Shown here: piece after piece, positions 34,013 to 46,561 of the stretch
Layout: each line of letters starts with the position of its first letter
Position numbering within the stretch: the first letter of the stretch is position 1
DNA from: Pyrus communis
Lineage: Eukaryota; Streptophyta; Magnoliopsida; Rosales; Rosaceae
NCBI RefSeq assembly: GCF_963583255.1
Contig: NC_084816.1
Coordinates: 23,458,119-23,522,118, forward strand
Direction: 5' to 3'
DNA: 64,000 nt
Notes under the pieces: model-generated
What the model was told of the DNA's origin: nothing
The model's input: the letters and a program-made list of their open reading frames with translations, nothing else
Databases searched by the model: none
Translations under genes and position numbers: made by a program

Positions 34013-35042
34013 TGAACTTTTTAGGCTTAGCATGAGTTCATAAACAACATCACCGATGTTGTCTTTAATTTAATCACATGTTGTTGAAGAAAGTTGAGGT
34101 TCCACCATAAAATCAATTGGCAATATGGGGAGTAGCTCAACTTCTTATAAGCCCTTGCAAGGGTTTTCCTTTCACCAATGTGAGACTCTTTTACCTTTTA
34201 GACGCCACCTAATCACGTGTGAGAGTTTTCAAGCCAAACACTTCGATAACATAAATTGGGTGACGTGGAGCATTTGTGGCCATTGAGCTTCACAAGCCAA
34301 CCTGCTCTAATACCATGAAAAAAGTTGAGATTCCACCATAAATTAAACCAATTGCAATATTGGGAGTAACACAATCTCTTATAAACCCTTACAAGGCTTC
34401 TCCTTTCACCGATGTAGGACTCTTTTACCTTCACATCCCACAATTGTTAGGTGTTAGGTTTTATCACAAAAGTCCTCAGTGATATTAGGAGTGAAATTTG
34501 TCATATACAAATTATATATTATTTTGTTATACTTTTATGTGAGATTCTATTTCTCAACACGCCCTTCACGGGTGAGCTCAAGTGGGATCGCACGAAAACC
34601 AATTTCCGCATCGGGAATTGGTCACTATGAATCGTAACGTAATTTTTCAAGAGCTTGGTCATCATTTATTCGCTAGATCCAATGCAACTTTCGAAACCCC
34701 TTTCATCATTACTAGAGTTAACACAACTTTTCGAAGGCCCACCACTATCCTCAAGTTGGAGTTAGCGAAACTTTTCGAAAATCCAACTTAAGGAAGAAAA
34801 TTCGAGCCTAGTAAATCGGGTCAGGGAAGTGTAAGAAGATTAACCTTCTCTAATAAACTTTTTAGGTCCAAATCCACCACCAACATCACTGATATTGTCC
34901 TCAACTAAGCCACCTATGACAATGCTAGGTGTGAGGTTTTATTTTAAAAGTTCTCATTGTTATTAGGATTGGAATTTTTCATATATGTATAAGTTGTACA
35001 TTATTTTGTTATATTTTCTATGTGAGATTCTATTCTTCAACA
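34013..35042 (-). mobile_element. TRIM/LARD-like LTR element (outer), interrupted by a second TRIM
   Basis: Direct repeats 34854-35042 (189 bp) and 34013-34559 minus an insert at 34082-34442 (186 bp) have the same sequence plan: on the minus strand TGTTGAAGAATAGAATCTCA at the start and CTAAAAAGTTCA at the end. Just inside the upstream LTR is TTATTAGAGAAGG, a decayed primer-binding site. The internal domain is about 295 bp and non-coding. No clear target duplication. Confidence 0.6.
34082..34442 (-). mobile_element. Small TRIM element (inner), inserted in an LTR
   Basis: Two direct repeats of about 125 bp (34082-34205 and 34317-34442; shared TAAAAGAGTC, CCTTTCACC and CTTATAA) enclose about 110 bp. 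On the minus strand the LTR ends TTTTTTCA and is followed by TGGTATTAGAGCAGG, an initiator-Met primer-binding site. The termini are TG and CA. Too small to encode proteins. Confidence 0.65.
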
Positions 35043-36684
35043 AAGAGAATAGTGTTCAAATGACTTTGTCAATTTAAGTCACTGGGATTAGCCAGTTCAG
35101 TGATAAGAGTGGGCAGAGTGATGAGTATGAATACTTAACTCTAGGATTTGAAGCCCTCCAGTCTAAAAAAAGCAAAATGCAAATGACCAACTCAATTTTG
35201 AACTCATTTTCAAATTTACCCCCATCTTCCCTCTCTCACTCATTACTCTCCAATTTAGTGCTGGACAATAGAATGATTTTAATTTAGTGGAGGTCAAGTC
35301 TTTAATGGAAGAGCTCCACGCATTGTTCTGCCATTTTTAGCCAAGAAAATGTAAGTTGTGCGCCCTAGTCCAACAAGTTAACAAACTTTTCTTTGAATGT
35401 TGAGAACTCGTACTAGTATAGTTATAATCACATTAATTAAGAGATACTGAGTGCTCTATGAATTCAATCCATGCGATTCAAGAAGATGTTTCAGTTTTGT
35501 CTGCACTTGCTTAATAAAAATTTTAGTGACGTTTATTAATTGATACTCATTTTCTTAATATTTGCGGCGAATGAGATGAACCTGCTGGTTAATACACACG
35601 GTCTGTTGTTAAATGAAAGATCCATTTAACAAGAATTGAGACACATTAATTTGACCAGGATGATGCTAAATTTTCTACTAATTTAGTATAAAAACAGATT
35701 TATAAATTAAACATCTATCTAGAAAAGCTCAACGAGAAAATTGTTGACAGTTGAAATCTATGCTGTCAAGGTTAGTCATAGCTGAACTAGGTCATATTCA
35801 TGCTATCTAACTAAATTAAGGTCATTAATTTCTTTACTCAACTTGATCAGCTTTTTATTCATGGTTATAAGTTTTTTTTTTTTTTTTTTTTTTTTTTTGT
35901 CGAAAATTCATAGTTATAAGTTCATTTTTGCTCTTTTTCCAGCCATATTTATCGGTTTGTGCTTCTCATGTCTTGCTACTTACTTGAGAATACATGCATT
36001 CCTACAGGACCATGCACTATATATAACTATCAGTTGTTACATACATATTGTATGCAAAAAATTTAAGTTTAACTTATGTATTTGTATACTTAAAATTTGC
36101 TTGGTATGAACTCAATTAAGTTTTGCATTTGCATCCCGCAAAAATTACAATGAATCATCAAATTTACATATATTTAGATGCAAACACAAGAAGAAGATAA
36201 AAAACTTGACATCTCAATTACAATCACACAGCTAGCACAAAGCAAAACAATGAAAGCAGATGTAAAGGCAATATTAAAAAAAAATTTGATTGAAACTTAT
36301 ATAAAGCCAGCTGAATCAAAGCAGAATAATCTTGAACAAAATGGTAACACAATTTTCATGATAATTTTTATATTTTTAGTTGTGCTAAATACTCGCTGGG
36401 CTGGTTTCATTAAAAAATAATTCTTCTTGCAGATTTTTTTGTCTATTTTATTAGACTACGCAGTAAAATACATATACATATTGCCACAAACTTTCCCTGG
36501 ACTACAGCCCACCGTAGCCTTTCGTGTGACTAGGCCAACCTTTATGATAATCTTGTAGTGAATTGACGGTCCTTCGAAACGGGAATCTCAATCTATATCG
36601 TGTCAAAATACTGTGGTTAGTTCAGTGGTGAGGGAGTTATATGTAGAAAGACGTTGGAAAAATAATAGTATTTAGGTTTTTTAT
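35043..36684. other. Intergenic with SINE-like heads
   Basis: At 35085-35160 an A-box-like TAGCCAGTTCAGTGATAAG and B-box-like GGATTTGAAGCCC suggest a SINE head; 36612-36640 has a similar A-box-like TTAGTTCAGTGGTGAGG. A long T run sits at 35873-35898. An 80-codon ORF at 36178-36420 has no recognised similarity and AT-rich codons, so it is not called a gene. Confidence 0.4.
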
Positions 36685-37990
36685 TGTCCGGATTCCCAAT
36701 TAGGGTTGTTTTATCAAAAAAAGAATTATGTTTAGTTCACTATTTTATTAATAAGCTAGTCAAGATGAAGCATCTAGTTTGTAGCATTTTCGGCAATTCT
36801 ATTTTAATAATAATTTGTTTCTTCGTTCATTTGATTTTCTGATTTTTAATTTGGTATCAGAGCAAGTTTGATCCTTCGAAATTTGATCTTGATGGGTATC
36901 AGTTTGTCTATTTGTTGCTTCTCTGTTCTGTCGTCGTTTAAGTTGCTGTTTTCGTTCCGTAGTACTGAAATGTCGAGCCGCACTGGAGCCGGACTCTATG
37001 GCAAGGCGCGACTCCGACCCTTGCCCATCGCATGGACCTGTTCGTCTGCATCTGCACCCAGCAGCCGCATCACTGTCGCTAGCAACCTAACCTCACCGAA
37101 TCCAGATCATCTCCACCATCATGTCCACCTACCTGAACTCTGACCCGCCACCGTCTGCATCCACTGCCGCACCATCAGAGATCGCACTCACTTCTCCCTC
37201 AGGAAACCCTATGTGGAATCCGATTGACAATTATGGGGTTTTTTGGTGAAAGAGAAAAGGTCGGTGAACAGTACTGTACTGTGAAATTGTAAAAGAAGTG
37301 AAGGTGGGATCTAATTGGAGCATCCAACTCCTCCAGTTGAACAAGGAAATAAAAAAACATGAGAGGGATGTGCTTGCATTGTTGGGAAATTGAAAAGAAA
37401 TTGGCTCTTGAAGGCCACGCGCGTGTTTGTTTTTATTTTATTTTAAAGAAGTTGTCATCTGTAATGATCGCTTTAGCGTGACTGGTGACCACTTGAGTGA
37501 TATGAATGTGCTAAATTGAATTTTTTGCTTTTTTGTTCAGAAGTTTATTTGAAACTTGGCACTGACACTGGCATTGAAATCTTGCACTGGCATTGACGCT
37601 GACACTAACATTAGAATCTTGCACTGGCACTAATGTTGAAATCTTGCATTAGAATCTTACATTGGCATCGATGGAATTTCGTAGTTGAATTGGCATCAAA
37701 ACTTAGCATGACAGAACTTGTATCCACATCTATCTACTGTCAAACTCAGGTTGTATATCTGGATTTAGTGCCAAGTCCATTAGGATTCGGCTTTGTTTTT
37801 TTTTTTTTTTTTTTTTGCCTAATAGAATTAGGTTTAGTTCTATGTGTGTGCGCGCGCTTGTATTCGTTTAGTATTAAGAAGTTAGTCAAGATGTAATTTT
37901 TAGTTTTTAGCCTTCCTGATAATTCTATTCTTCGTTAATAATAGTTTCATAATTTTTGTTTGTTCATTTAATACCCTGATTTTCAATTAA
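36685..37990 (+). mobile_element. Non-autonomous LTR element with GC-rich internal domain
   Basis: TGGTATCAGAGC at 36853-36864 is a classic initiator-Met primer-binding site, preceded by a possible LTR (about 36685-36849). A similar sequence ends the element (about 37769-37990; shared GCTAGTCAAGATG/GTTAGTCAAGATG and GGCAATTCTATT/GATAATTCTATT). The internal region is GC-rich with no retroviral domains and holds a short tandem repeat of CTTGCACTGGCATTGA units (about 37553-37690). The LTR borders are approximate. Confidence 0.5.
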
Positions 37991-38401
37991 TAGACTATAT
38001 CTAGAGTTCAAAACACGCCAATGTAATTAAAAAAATATAAGCATAACATATATAGTTTCCATTAATTTTGAAGGGAAACAAATCATCTTATAAGAAGCTA
38101 GCCAACATGATCACGTAATAGACAACGAAATTGTATATGGCCAACATAAATAAGATAAAAGATGTTTACCAAAAAAATGCCATAAGGAAACCATAAACAA
38201 TAGAGAGTGGCATCTCCACTATGAGTAAAACGTGGTGTCATTTTCTACAAGGGTCAGTGTTTATCGTACGTTTAGTATTTTTTTTTAATTTTCCAGTTAA
38301 CTTATTCTCTATCCTTTTGACTCGTTTTCAGACATCTTTTTGAAGAAGAATTGATTGATTATTTCTCCCCTAATTTATGATATCCAATTAAAATATACTT
38401 T

Positions 38402-39008
38402 TGTCACATCCCAGTCTCGACTTCGTCGTAGCATGATATTATTCGTTTTGGGTCTCGGCCACGCCCTTACAGTTTTGTTTCTGGGAACTCCGACGAGAAC
38501 TTCCCAGTGGGTCACCCATCTTAGGATTGTTCTCGCCCGAACTCGCTTAACCTCGGAGTTTCGATGGAACCCGAAACCAGTGAGTTCCCAAAAGGTCTCG
38601 TGCTATAGGAGGTGGGCATGTACATATAAGGCACATCACCCCCTCTCCGTTGGTTGATGTGGGATCTTACAATCCAACCCACTTAAGGGGAACCCAGCGT
38701 CCTCGTTGGCACATTCTGAACGGCAGAATGGCTCTGATACCATTTTATCACATCCCAGACCAGCTCCGCCGTAGCATGATATTGTTCGCTTTGGGCCACG
38801 CCTTCACGATTTTATTTTTGGGTTTCGGCATGAGAACTTCCCAGTGGATCACCCATCCTAGGATTGCTCTCGCCCGAACTCGCTTAACTTTGGAGTTCCG
38901 ATGGAACCTGAAGCCAGTGAGTTCCCAAAAAGCCTCGTGCTATAAGAGGTGGGCATATACATACAAGGCACATCACCTCCTTTCTGTTGATCGATGTGAA
39001 ATCTTACA
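38402..39008 (-). mobile_element. Complete Cassandra TRIM (two LTRs)
   Basis: LTRs 38402-38671 (270 bp) and 38746-39008 (263 bp) enclose a 74-bp internal domain with polypurine tract and primer site TGGTATCAGAGCC on the minus strand. 5S rRNA-like cores are in both LTRs. The flanks ACTTT and CTTTT are compatible with a slipped 5-bp duplication. Confidence 0.9.
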
Positions 39009-39761
39009 CTTTTATCATAAGATCAGCCACACGTTTTCTGATTCCAAACTAACTTTTTTATAAGTATTTTATTGGACAAATGCATACAAGTTGTTTATCC
39101 TCAAACATAATATGTGATAGTAGCAGTCGGATAAAATTAACTTTGAATACATGAAGCCTACTGTCAAGTCTACATGTATTAACGATTTGTTGATAATCTT
39201 GCGTGATAGGACAATGCAACCATGCATGTTTGTGAGTTATGAGCACTAAGCTTGGTGATCAACCACCACGATGAAAATGCGATAACAATTCATTTGGCAT
39301 TGGCACCATATTGCGTATACAAAATATGTTGCGAAAAGACAATTCTCCATATATTATATACTAAAATGGCATTGGCACATTGCATAGAAGGCACCCTCGT
39401 GCATGCAAGCGTGTTCCACTAGGTGACTATAATTTTATTAATTTCCTTCAAAACCCTATTTCTGATAAATGCGCACATACAGCCAATGTTGGTTTTGAGG
39501 CATGTCACAAATTTTTAGGGTACTGGCGTTAAATTGAAGTGGCGAGCCCCCAGCAAGATAGGTCCACTTTAGGTTAATATCTAGTTACTATATTATGTCC
39601 CACCTTGGCTACTTTTCATGGGATAGCCGTGTATATATAAGCACGATTTCTTCCTTCCAAACTTCACAACTACAAAGTGAGTGATTTGTATTGATCTGTC
39701 TAGGTAAAACAAGCAAAAAAACTAAGAGAATATTTCTATTAATATTTCGTAGCAGTAATTT
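39009..39761. other. ALMT upstream region
   Basis: No gene or recognised element. TATATATAAGC at about 39630-39640 is a candidate TATA box 120-130 bp before the ALMT start codon. Confidence 0.4.
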
Positions 39762-42087
39762 ATGGGTTCGATCCTTGTACTCAAAAATATTCAAGACAAA
39801 GATGAGAGGCACAAGTTTTCAATTTTCGGAATTATTTCCAATCTTAAAAATAGAATACTTGATCAGAAAGGCAAGCAATATATGAGAAAGCTGCTTCACA
39901 GCATCAAGGTTGGAGTTGCCCTAGTTCTGGTTTCACTTCTCTTTCTTGTCGACCCTTTGTATGAGCAAGTTGGAGAGAATGCTATGTGGGCTATCATGAC
40001 CGTCCTCGTCATTTTCGAGTTCTACGCAGGCGAGCTCTATTTCTATATTTTGGTTACACTGAAGGATTTCGCTCTTTATTAATTTCTATTGTGCTTAATT
40101 TAGCCAACAAAAAAAAAGTCAATAAGTTACTAATTAAGTATGGTAACAATATATTTATTTTCAGGTGCCACACTTGGTAAGGGCTTAAACCGTGGATTAG
40201 GAACAATTTTAGGAGGTGCTTTGGGGTGCTTAGCTGCAACTTTTGCTCAAAAAGTTGGTGGAATGGGCAAAGGCAACGCTGTATTCATCGGTTCTTCGGT
40301 GTTTATCATCGGTAAGGTTAAGGCCATCGATTAATTTTGATTTTTGATTATAAAGTGCTCAAGTATAATTTCGCGACGTAACTTTTATAGTGCATGATCT
40401 TCTTTTTTTTTTTGTTAAATATATATATGGTGCGTGGTCTAAATATTGTACAAAGTTGGCCTCCAAAAAATTTGGAACTTCCACCTTACCCAAGAAAGAT
40501 CGTGGCGCTTTATCCACGTACCATGCATTACTACAGATTTTAATGGTTGATGACGAAATTGTGATCGTATATTTTATATATATATATATATATAAAATAA
40601 AATTTTTGAGTGGTACGAATTGAAATTTATTGAATAAGGGGAAAAAAAATCAAAGCAAAAAGATAAACTAGTTAAGTAAACCTTACATTTCAGGTGCATC
40701 TGTGACATATTCTAGATTAGTGCCAAGCATTAAGAAAAGATACGACTATGGAGCCATGATCTTCATCCTGACCTTCAATCTAGTAATCGTATCGGGTTTA
40801 CGTGCCCAAAAAGTGTTGGAATTAGCTCGTGATCGTCTTTCAACGATCGGGATGGGATTTGCTGTTTGCATATTCATAAACTTGCTGGTCTACCCCGCAT
40901 GGGCTAGTGATGAACTTCATGACTCTACAACTCATAAATTTCAACTCCTAGCAGACTCAATTGAAGGTAATATACAATTAAAGCATGTATTGGTTTGTGT
41001 TAGAGATTAAAGTAAACGCATGAACCATCTAATTAAGAAAATAATTAACCATCTTGTCCAATAATTGACGATTTGCAGGATGCTTGGAGAATTACTTCAG
41101 ACAGGACAATGAAAATATGAAGGATAACCAGACTTCCATTTCTAGTAGTTGCAAGGCGGTGTTGCACTCCAAGACAAAGGATGAGACACTGGTATAATAC
41201 TATTTCATACACATTTTATCGAGAGCGTTGTTATTTGTAACCCACATTAATTTATTTACACCCTTTTCTAGTAATTGAAAATATAACTCACATGTAAGTT
41301 GTTTTTTTTTATCAATTATAAGCAAAAAAGTCATCTGGTGTTCCATAATTATGCATATATGTCAGGCAAATTTTGCGAAATGGGAACCATGGCATGGAAA
41401 GTTTGGTCTCCACTACCCATGGACAAAATACCTACAACTTGGAGAGCTTCTTCGAGAGCTAGCTACCATTGTCATTTCCCTGAAAGGCTGTCTTCAATCT
41501 CCTAAACAGGTACATATATACGCACAAAGTAGCCTTTGCTTAAATTCTTTTTGGTTCATTTTCTTTGAGCAGCAGTGTTATACTTAGACACTTAGTACTG
41601 AAAAGGAAATTAATACAGGTGGGTTTCACGTATAATCGTACGTAGGGGCTACTTCTGTTAAAAAGTGTGTCGGAAAATGTATAGATTTTGTGTATTCAAA
41701 TATAATTATTGATTTTTTTTTTTTAAAGAAATATTCTTAGCTGTTGTGTGTGATTGTTAGCCTTCATCGAGTCTGAAGCAATCAATCGAAGAGTCTAGTG
41801 AAGCTGTTGGGGTGACACTTGTATGGAGCCTAAGAGAGCTTGGAGAGAGCCTTCGGAAGATGAGACGATGCAACCAACAGGTTGTGATAGTGCCCAAATT
41901 GAAGTCAATGAGACTAGAGCTAAGCTCGATTGTTTCTCCAACTTCCAAATTTGGACCAATAGAAAATGCTGATGAACTTGCGATTGCAAGCTTTGTCTTC
42001 TTGTTGACAGAGATGGTTGAAAAGGTGGAAGAATTGGCAAAGGAGATTGAAGAACTTGGAGAGATTGCTGGTTTTCATACTAAATAG
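39762..42087 (+). CDS. Aluminium-activated malate transporter (ALMT) family protein, 6 exons
   Basis: Membrane anion channel of the ALMT family; members release malate or other anions across the plasma membrane or tonoplast. Exons: 39762-40029, 40165-40311, 40694-40966, 41079-41191, 41366-41509, 41761-42087; 1272 bases, 423 residues, at the short end for the family. The amino-terminal half has the expected membrane block (HSIKVGVALVLVSLLFLVDPL, then NAMWAIMTVLVIFEF, GATLGKGLNRGLGTILGGAL and YDYGAMIFILTFNLV). The carboxy-terminal half is soluble and helical and has the family motif WEPWHGKF. Intron 1 appears to start with GC (GCAG/GCGAGC); other borders are GT-AG. Which ALMT clade, and which membrane, cannot be decided here. 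A copia element begins 183 bp after the stop. Confidence 0.9.
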
Positions 42088-42270
42088 ATATAGCTATGCC
42101 TATATATAGACCCTAATATTCTCAACTATACGGTGCATAGCCATTTGCCAATTTTTGGCCTACAAAACTCCTAATATGTTCTGAAATTATGGGACTTAAT
42201 CTGGAAGGGATGCATAGACTTAATTTGGAAAGGATGCACAGCTAGCTATATTTATGGTATATTCACATAT

Positions 42271-42599
42271 TGTTGTGAATGGTGTGATGCCCATTAGAAT
42301 GAAAATCAAAGTGTTACATGGCCTAAATAGTGTTAGTATGTTTTTACTATTTTGGTGTGTAGATTTTCCAAAAGCACTAAGGAAGATGTTGGATGAAAAC
42401 CTCTATATCTGTTTGTATCATTATTAACAACAAAGGGTTAAAAGTTGAAAGAATTATACAAGTTTTCCTCACTTCTTTACTTCTTCATTTCCCTTGTTCG
42501 ACACAAGTGAAGAAAACAAACAGAGTAATACATTGATCTTGTTCCACTTCAATCTCCAGTACAAGTTCTCTCTCATTATTTTTTTTTCTTTTTATAACA
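42271..42599 (+). mobile_element. Copia 5' LTR
   Basis: A 329-bp LTR beginning TGTTGTGAATGGTGTGATG and ending TTTATAACA, followed by a GTTATTAGCACGACA primer-site region of the kind seen in plant copia elements. It pairs with 45319-45662; the two differ by many substitutions and small indels, so the insertion is not recent. Confidence 0.8.
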
Positions 42600-42839
42600 C
42601 GTTATTAGCACGACACTCTAATCAGTTTTTATTTCCAAAAAATGTTTCCCATAAGGATTTTACTATTTCTATTCCTTCTCTTCCTTACCTGCTTTGTGAT
42701 CCCTCGCCACCACAGTGAAGATCTGTTACCTACATACCTTTTTCTAATCTTCATGCTACTAACTACTTATATTTTGTTAATTTCTTATTTGGTGTTCTAA
42801 CTACTAACTCAGTATTTATTTATGTTAATTTTGCAGTAA

Positions 42840-43060
42840 ACTTTAATGGTGCGGTATAATCGCTCATCATGCACAACATATTTAATTTTGCTGCTAACTT
42901 GAATGGTGCAGTGTAATCACTCATCATGCACTACATATTTCATTTAGTTGCTAACTTGAATGGTGCAGTATAACCACCCATCTGCACTACTTTATTTTGT
43001 TGAAGAAGGTGTTGTAATCTTCTATCCTGCACTACTTTATTCTGGTGTAGTACAATTGCT
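42840..43060. repeat. Tandem repeat in the copia leader
   Basis: About four degenerate units of roughly 60 bp built on TTGAATGGTGCAGTATAATC and ATGCACTACATATTT lie between the 5' LTR and gag. Confidence 0.75.
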
Positions 43061-43319
43061 CTTCTCATTAATTTTTTTTTTTAAAGGTAGTAATATTTAA
43101 TACTGATGACAGGGTCTATGTAGTAATTACTACTAGCTACCTAACAATTTTTTAGTTGATGTCTAAATTAAGTAACCTTGAGCTTGAAATTTCGAGTGCT
43201 TGTCATTTTGGCCTAAAGTTCAAAAATGAAAATTTTGTAAGTACAAGATGTTCTAATATTACATTATCTTGGAATCCATATTATTGCAAGTTCTAGCACA
43301 TCTCATTTTTCAGGAAAAA

Positions 43320-45110
43320 ATGGCGAACTTAGCAAAGCTTGATCTTATCACATTTGAAATAACTACCTTACCTAGGTTGTAGATGCCATGATCCATCTTG
43401 AGGCATGCAATCTTAGGGACACCATCCAGAAAGGAAACACAACATCCTCCCAAGATCGTGCGAAAGCCATGATCTTCATTCGTCACCACATCCATGAATG
43501 ATTGAAATGCCTTGAGAGATAGATATAATCACCATAAGGAAGTGATTCTCCAAAGAGCTCGTTATGATTTGACACATCTACGAATCCAAAATTTTAAGTT
43601 AGTTGCTAGATATAATTCTGCAATGTTTAGAATCAACTCCCAAATGAAATTTTGTAGGGATAATGTCATTGAAGCAGACATGCTGGAAAAAAGCATTTAG
43701 TACTTTTCATGCATGTAATTTGCTCATGCAACATCAATATAGAGAGCAAAATTTTGCAGTGGCTGAGCAGAACAATGAGCTCTAAATAATAAAAAAAAAA
43801 AAACATTAGTCTCGACCAACTGGATCAGCGCCAAGCCCATAAATGAATGTTGTTTCCCTTGAAGCAATTACCGCATCCTTTCGTGGCATTAATTACAGAT
43901 GAGAACATGGCCCCAAGCGAGGCCGATGGAATAGAAAGTTTAAGAACTATGTGCGCACAATTGCAATCAAGTTCCACAGAATAATCCAAACCCAAGCTTT
44001 AAATAATTTGGACGAAGGTGGTGTAATCGTCTCAATAAGTATTTAATCAAGGAAGGATATACCAATGATATTATTTGTCTTATGTGTTTATTAAAATATC
44101 TAACTTTGGATTTGCTATAGTGGCAATATATGTTGATGACATCAACTTAGTTGGGACTCCTGAAGAGCTCAACAAAACTACTCAATATTTGAAAAACAAA
44201 TTTAACATGAAAGGCCTTAGAAAACAAAATATTGTTTTGGCCTACAGATCGAGCATTGTACTAATGGAATTTTAGTCCATAAGTCAAGTTACGTGGAAAA
44301 GGTTTTAAAGCAATTTAGCATGGATAAAGCTCATTTGATCTCTTGACATTACGAAAGATCCATTCCATGCAAAAGAAGATGATGAAATAGTTCTTAGTCT
44401 AGAAGTACCATATCTGAGTGTAATAGGTGCTTTATTATATTTAGCATAATGTACTAGACCAGATGTAGCTTTTTTCAGTCAACTTGTTAGCAAAATATAG
44501 CTCTGCTCTAACAATTTGATATTAGAAGGGAATTTAAGATGTTGTACTATATCTTCATGAGATAAAAGCATGGGCCTACTCCATTATGAGAAACCCACAT
44601 ATGACCATAATCTTTTTTAATAAATAGATGTTGGTTTTCAATCTGATATGCATAAAGCCACTCACAAATTGGATATGTGTTCACTTATGGAAATATAATA
44701 ATTTCATGGTACTCAACGAAGCAAACACTAGCTTCTGCATCTTCTAATCACTCAAAAATATTTGCTCTCCATGAAGCCAATCGTGAATGTTTTTAGTTAA
44801 GATCAATGATCCATCACATCTAGAACTCATGTGGTCTGTCTTAATGAACAAATACTGCAACTATCATTGAAGACAATTGAACTTGCATTGCTGAAATGAA
44901 GGAAGGATTCATCAAAGACGATAAAACTAAACACATATCTCCAAAGTTTTTCAATATACATGAGCTTCAGAAGGTTAAAATTATTGAAGTCAGACAAATA
45001 TGTTCCAACGATAACCTAGTAGGCCTATTCACCAAATCTCTATCAAAGTGTATGTTCCAGAAGCTGATGCAAGGTATCAGATTACATCGACTCATTAATT
45101 GATCAAATTG
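43320..45110 (+). pseudogene. Copia gag-pol, deleted and broken
   Basis: The gag remnant (43320-43800) reads VVDAMIHLEACNLRDTI and RYDLTHLRIQNFKLVARYN across stops and frame changes. Protease, integrase and part of reverse transcriptase are missing. At 44075-44220 the reverse transcriptase has AIYVDDINLVGTPEEL with the YVDD site. At 44640-44800 RNase H pieces appear (ISWYSTKQTLASASSNHS). At 44896-45102 the carboxy terminus reads DNLVGLFTKSLSKCMFQKLM. No intact product is possible. Confidence 0.85.
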
Positions 45111-45318
45111 AAGATTACGGAATCAGGGGGAGCATCCAAGACATGCGATTTTTCCTTACAAGATTTTAACTAGGCAACAAAAGCACATTCGACATTATAT
45201 CAATAATCCAAGCAAAGTTGTACTCTTTTTCCTTGCTACGATTTTTTCCTATTGGGTTTTTTTTTAGCAAGATTTTAATGAGGCAACCGATATTGATATA
45301 TGGGCATCCATGAGGAAG

Positions 45319-45662
45319 TCTTATGAATGGTGTGATGTGAAGGCCATTAGAATGAAAGTCAAAGTATTACATGGCCTAAATAGTGTTAGTTTTGTTTTTA
45401 CTATTTTGGTGTGTAGATTTTCCAAGCACTAAGGAAGAAGTTGGATGAAAACCTCTATATAAAGAGGTATGTTTGTCTCATTGTTAACAACAACAAAGGG
45501 ATAAAATTTGAAAGAAATTATACAAGTTTCCCTCACTTCTCTACTTCTTCATTTTCCTTATTAGATACAAGTGAAGAAAACAAACAGAGTGATACATTGA
45601 TCATGTTCCACTTTATTCTCCAGCACAGGTTCTCACTCATTATTTTTTACCTATTTATAACA
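45319..45662 (+). mobile_element. Copia 3' LTR
   Basis: A 344-bp LTR beginning TCTTATGAATGGTGTGATG (first TG mutated) and ending TTTATAACA, preceded by purine-rich GATGAGGAAG-like sequence. A longer purine tract, CAGGGGGAG, lies at 45124-45132. No convincing target duplication. Confidence 0.8.
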
Positions 45663-46561
45663 TAAATATATATTAATTAACCGTGTAACTGAAACTATGA
45701 CGGATTACTTTATCATATAATAGATTGTTGAGATTACTTCATCATATAATGTGTTTTTATGCATGCATATTTTTTGGAAAGAAAAAAAAAAAAAATTGGA
45801 TTCGGATATGTTGTGCCTAACTTAGGACTTGAGAAATTTTTATACAACAACACACTCATAAGGGTTGGGATCGTTGGGGCTCATATATAATCAGGTTTGT
45901 AAAGTGAAGAAAGGGTGACTAAATTTTGCCTTGCCTAAAGTTGTCAAAGTATGCTTAACCTTTGGATTTTAAATCATTCCTTGTTATTGAAAATAAATTA
46001 CTAAAACATTTTATAGTCTCACCAAGAGAGAAATGGTTAAGGATTACTCATTGTGAGATTTCAAACCTTGTGAGTGTGCTGCCGTATAGAACAGCCACAC
46101 GCGCAGTAAATTTTCTCCCAACTTAGATTTCATCATCACTCACACCACAGAAAAACATATACAAAATATGGGATAGATTAATAGGTTTGGCTTAATCTCT
46201 ATTCTCTACCAAGGTCCCTTAACAAAGCTGCAGGCCAAATAAGATTATAGGATTATGACCACTCTATCCCGGCATCAATACTCATGTCTTAAATAATGTC
46301 ATGATCTTATAAAAATTCAGTTTTCAGAAGCAAATATTTCTGTTAGAAGAAGACACATATATAAGCAAACAACAGGATAATCAAACATAAGACCAATCAA
46401 GTAGGACAAATAACAGTATACAAATATGGATGCTGACGGAGAAACATATAATTATAGTGATCAAGATTAAGAAAATCCATAAAAAGAATATTCCAAAGTT
46501 GAAACACTTCCAAGTCTGTTAAGATCAAGAGGCATCACAACAAGAAGAAACAGAGAAAAAA
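45663..46561. other. Intergenic
   Basis: No gene or recognised element. The last 200 bases may be the promoter of the DUF26 remnant. Confidence 0.5.

Noticed and set aside
36178..36420. 80-codon ORF
   Set aside because: No recognised similarity, AT-driven composition and no supporting splice or promoter signals.
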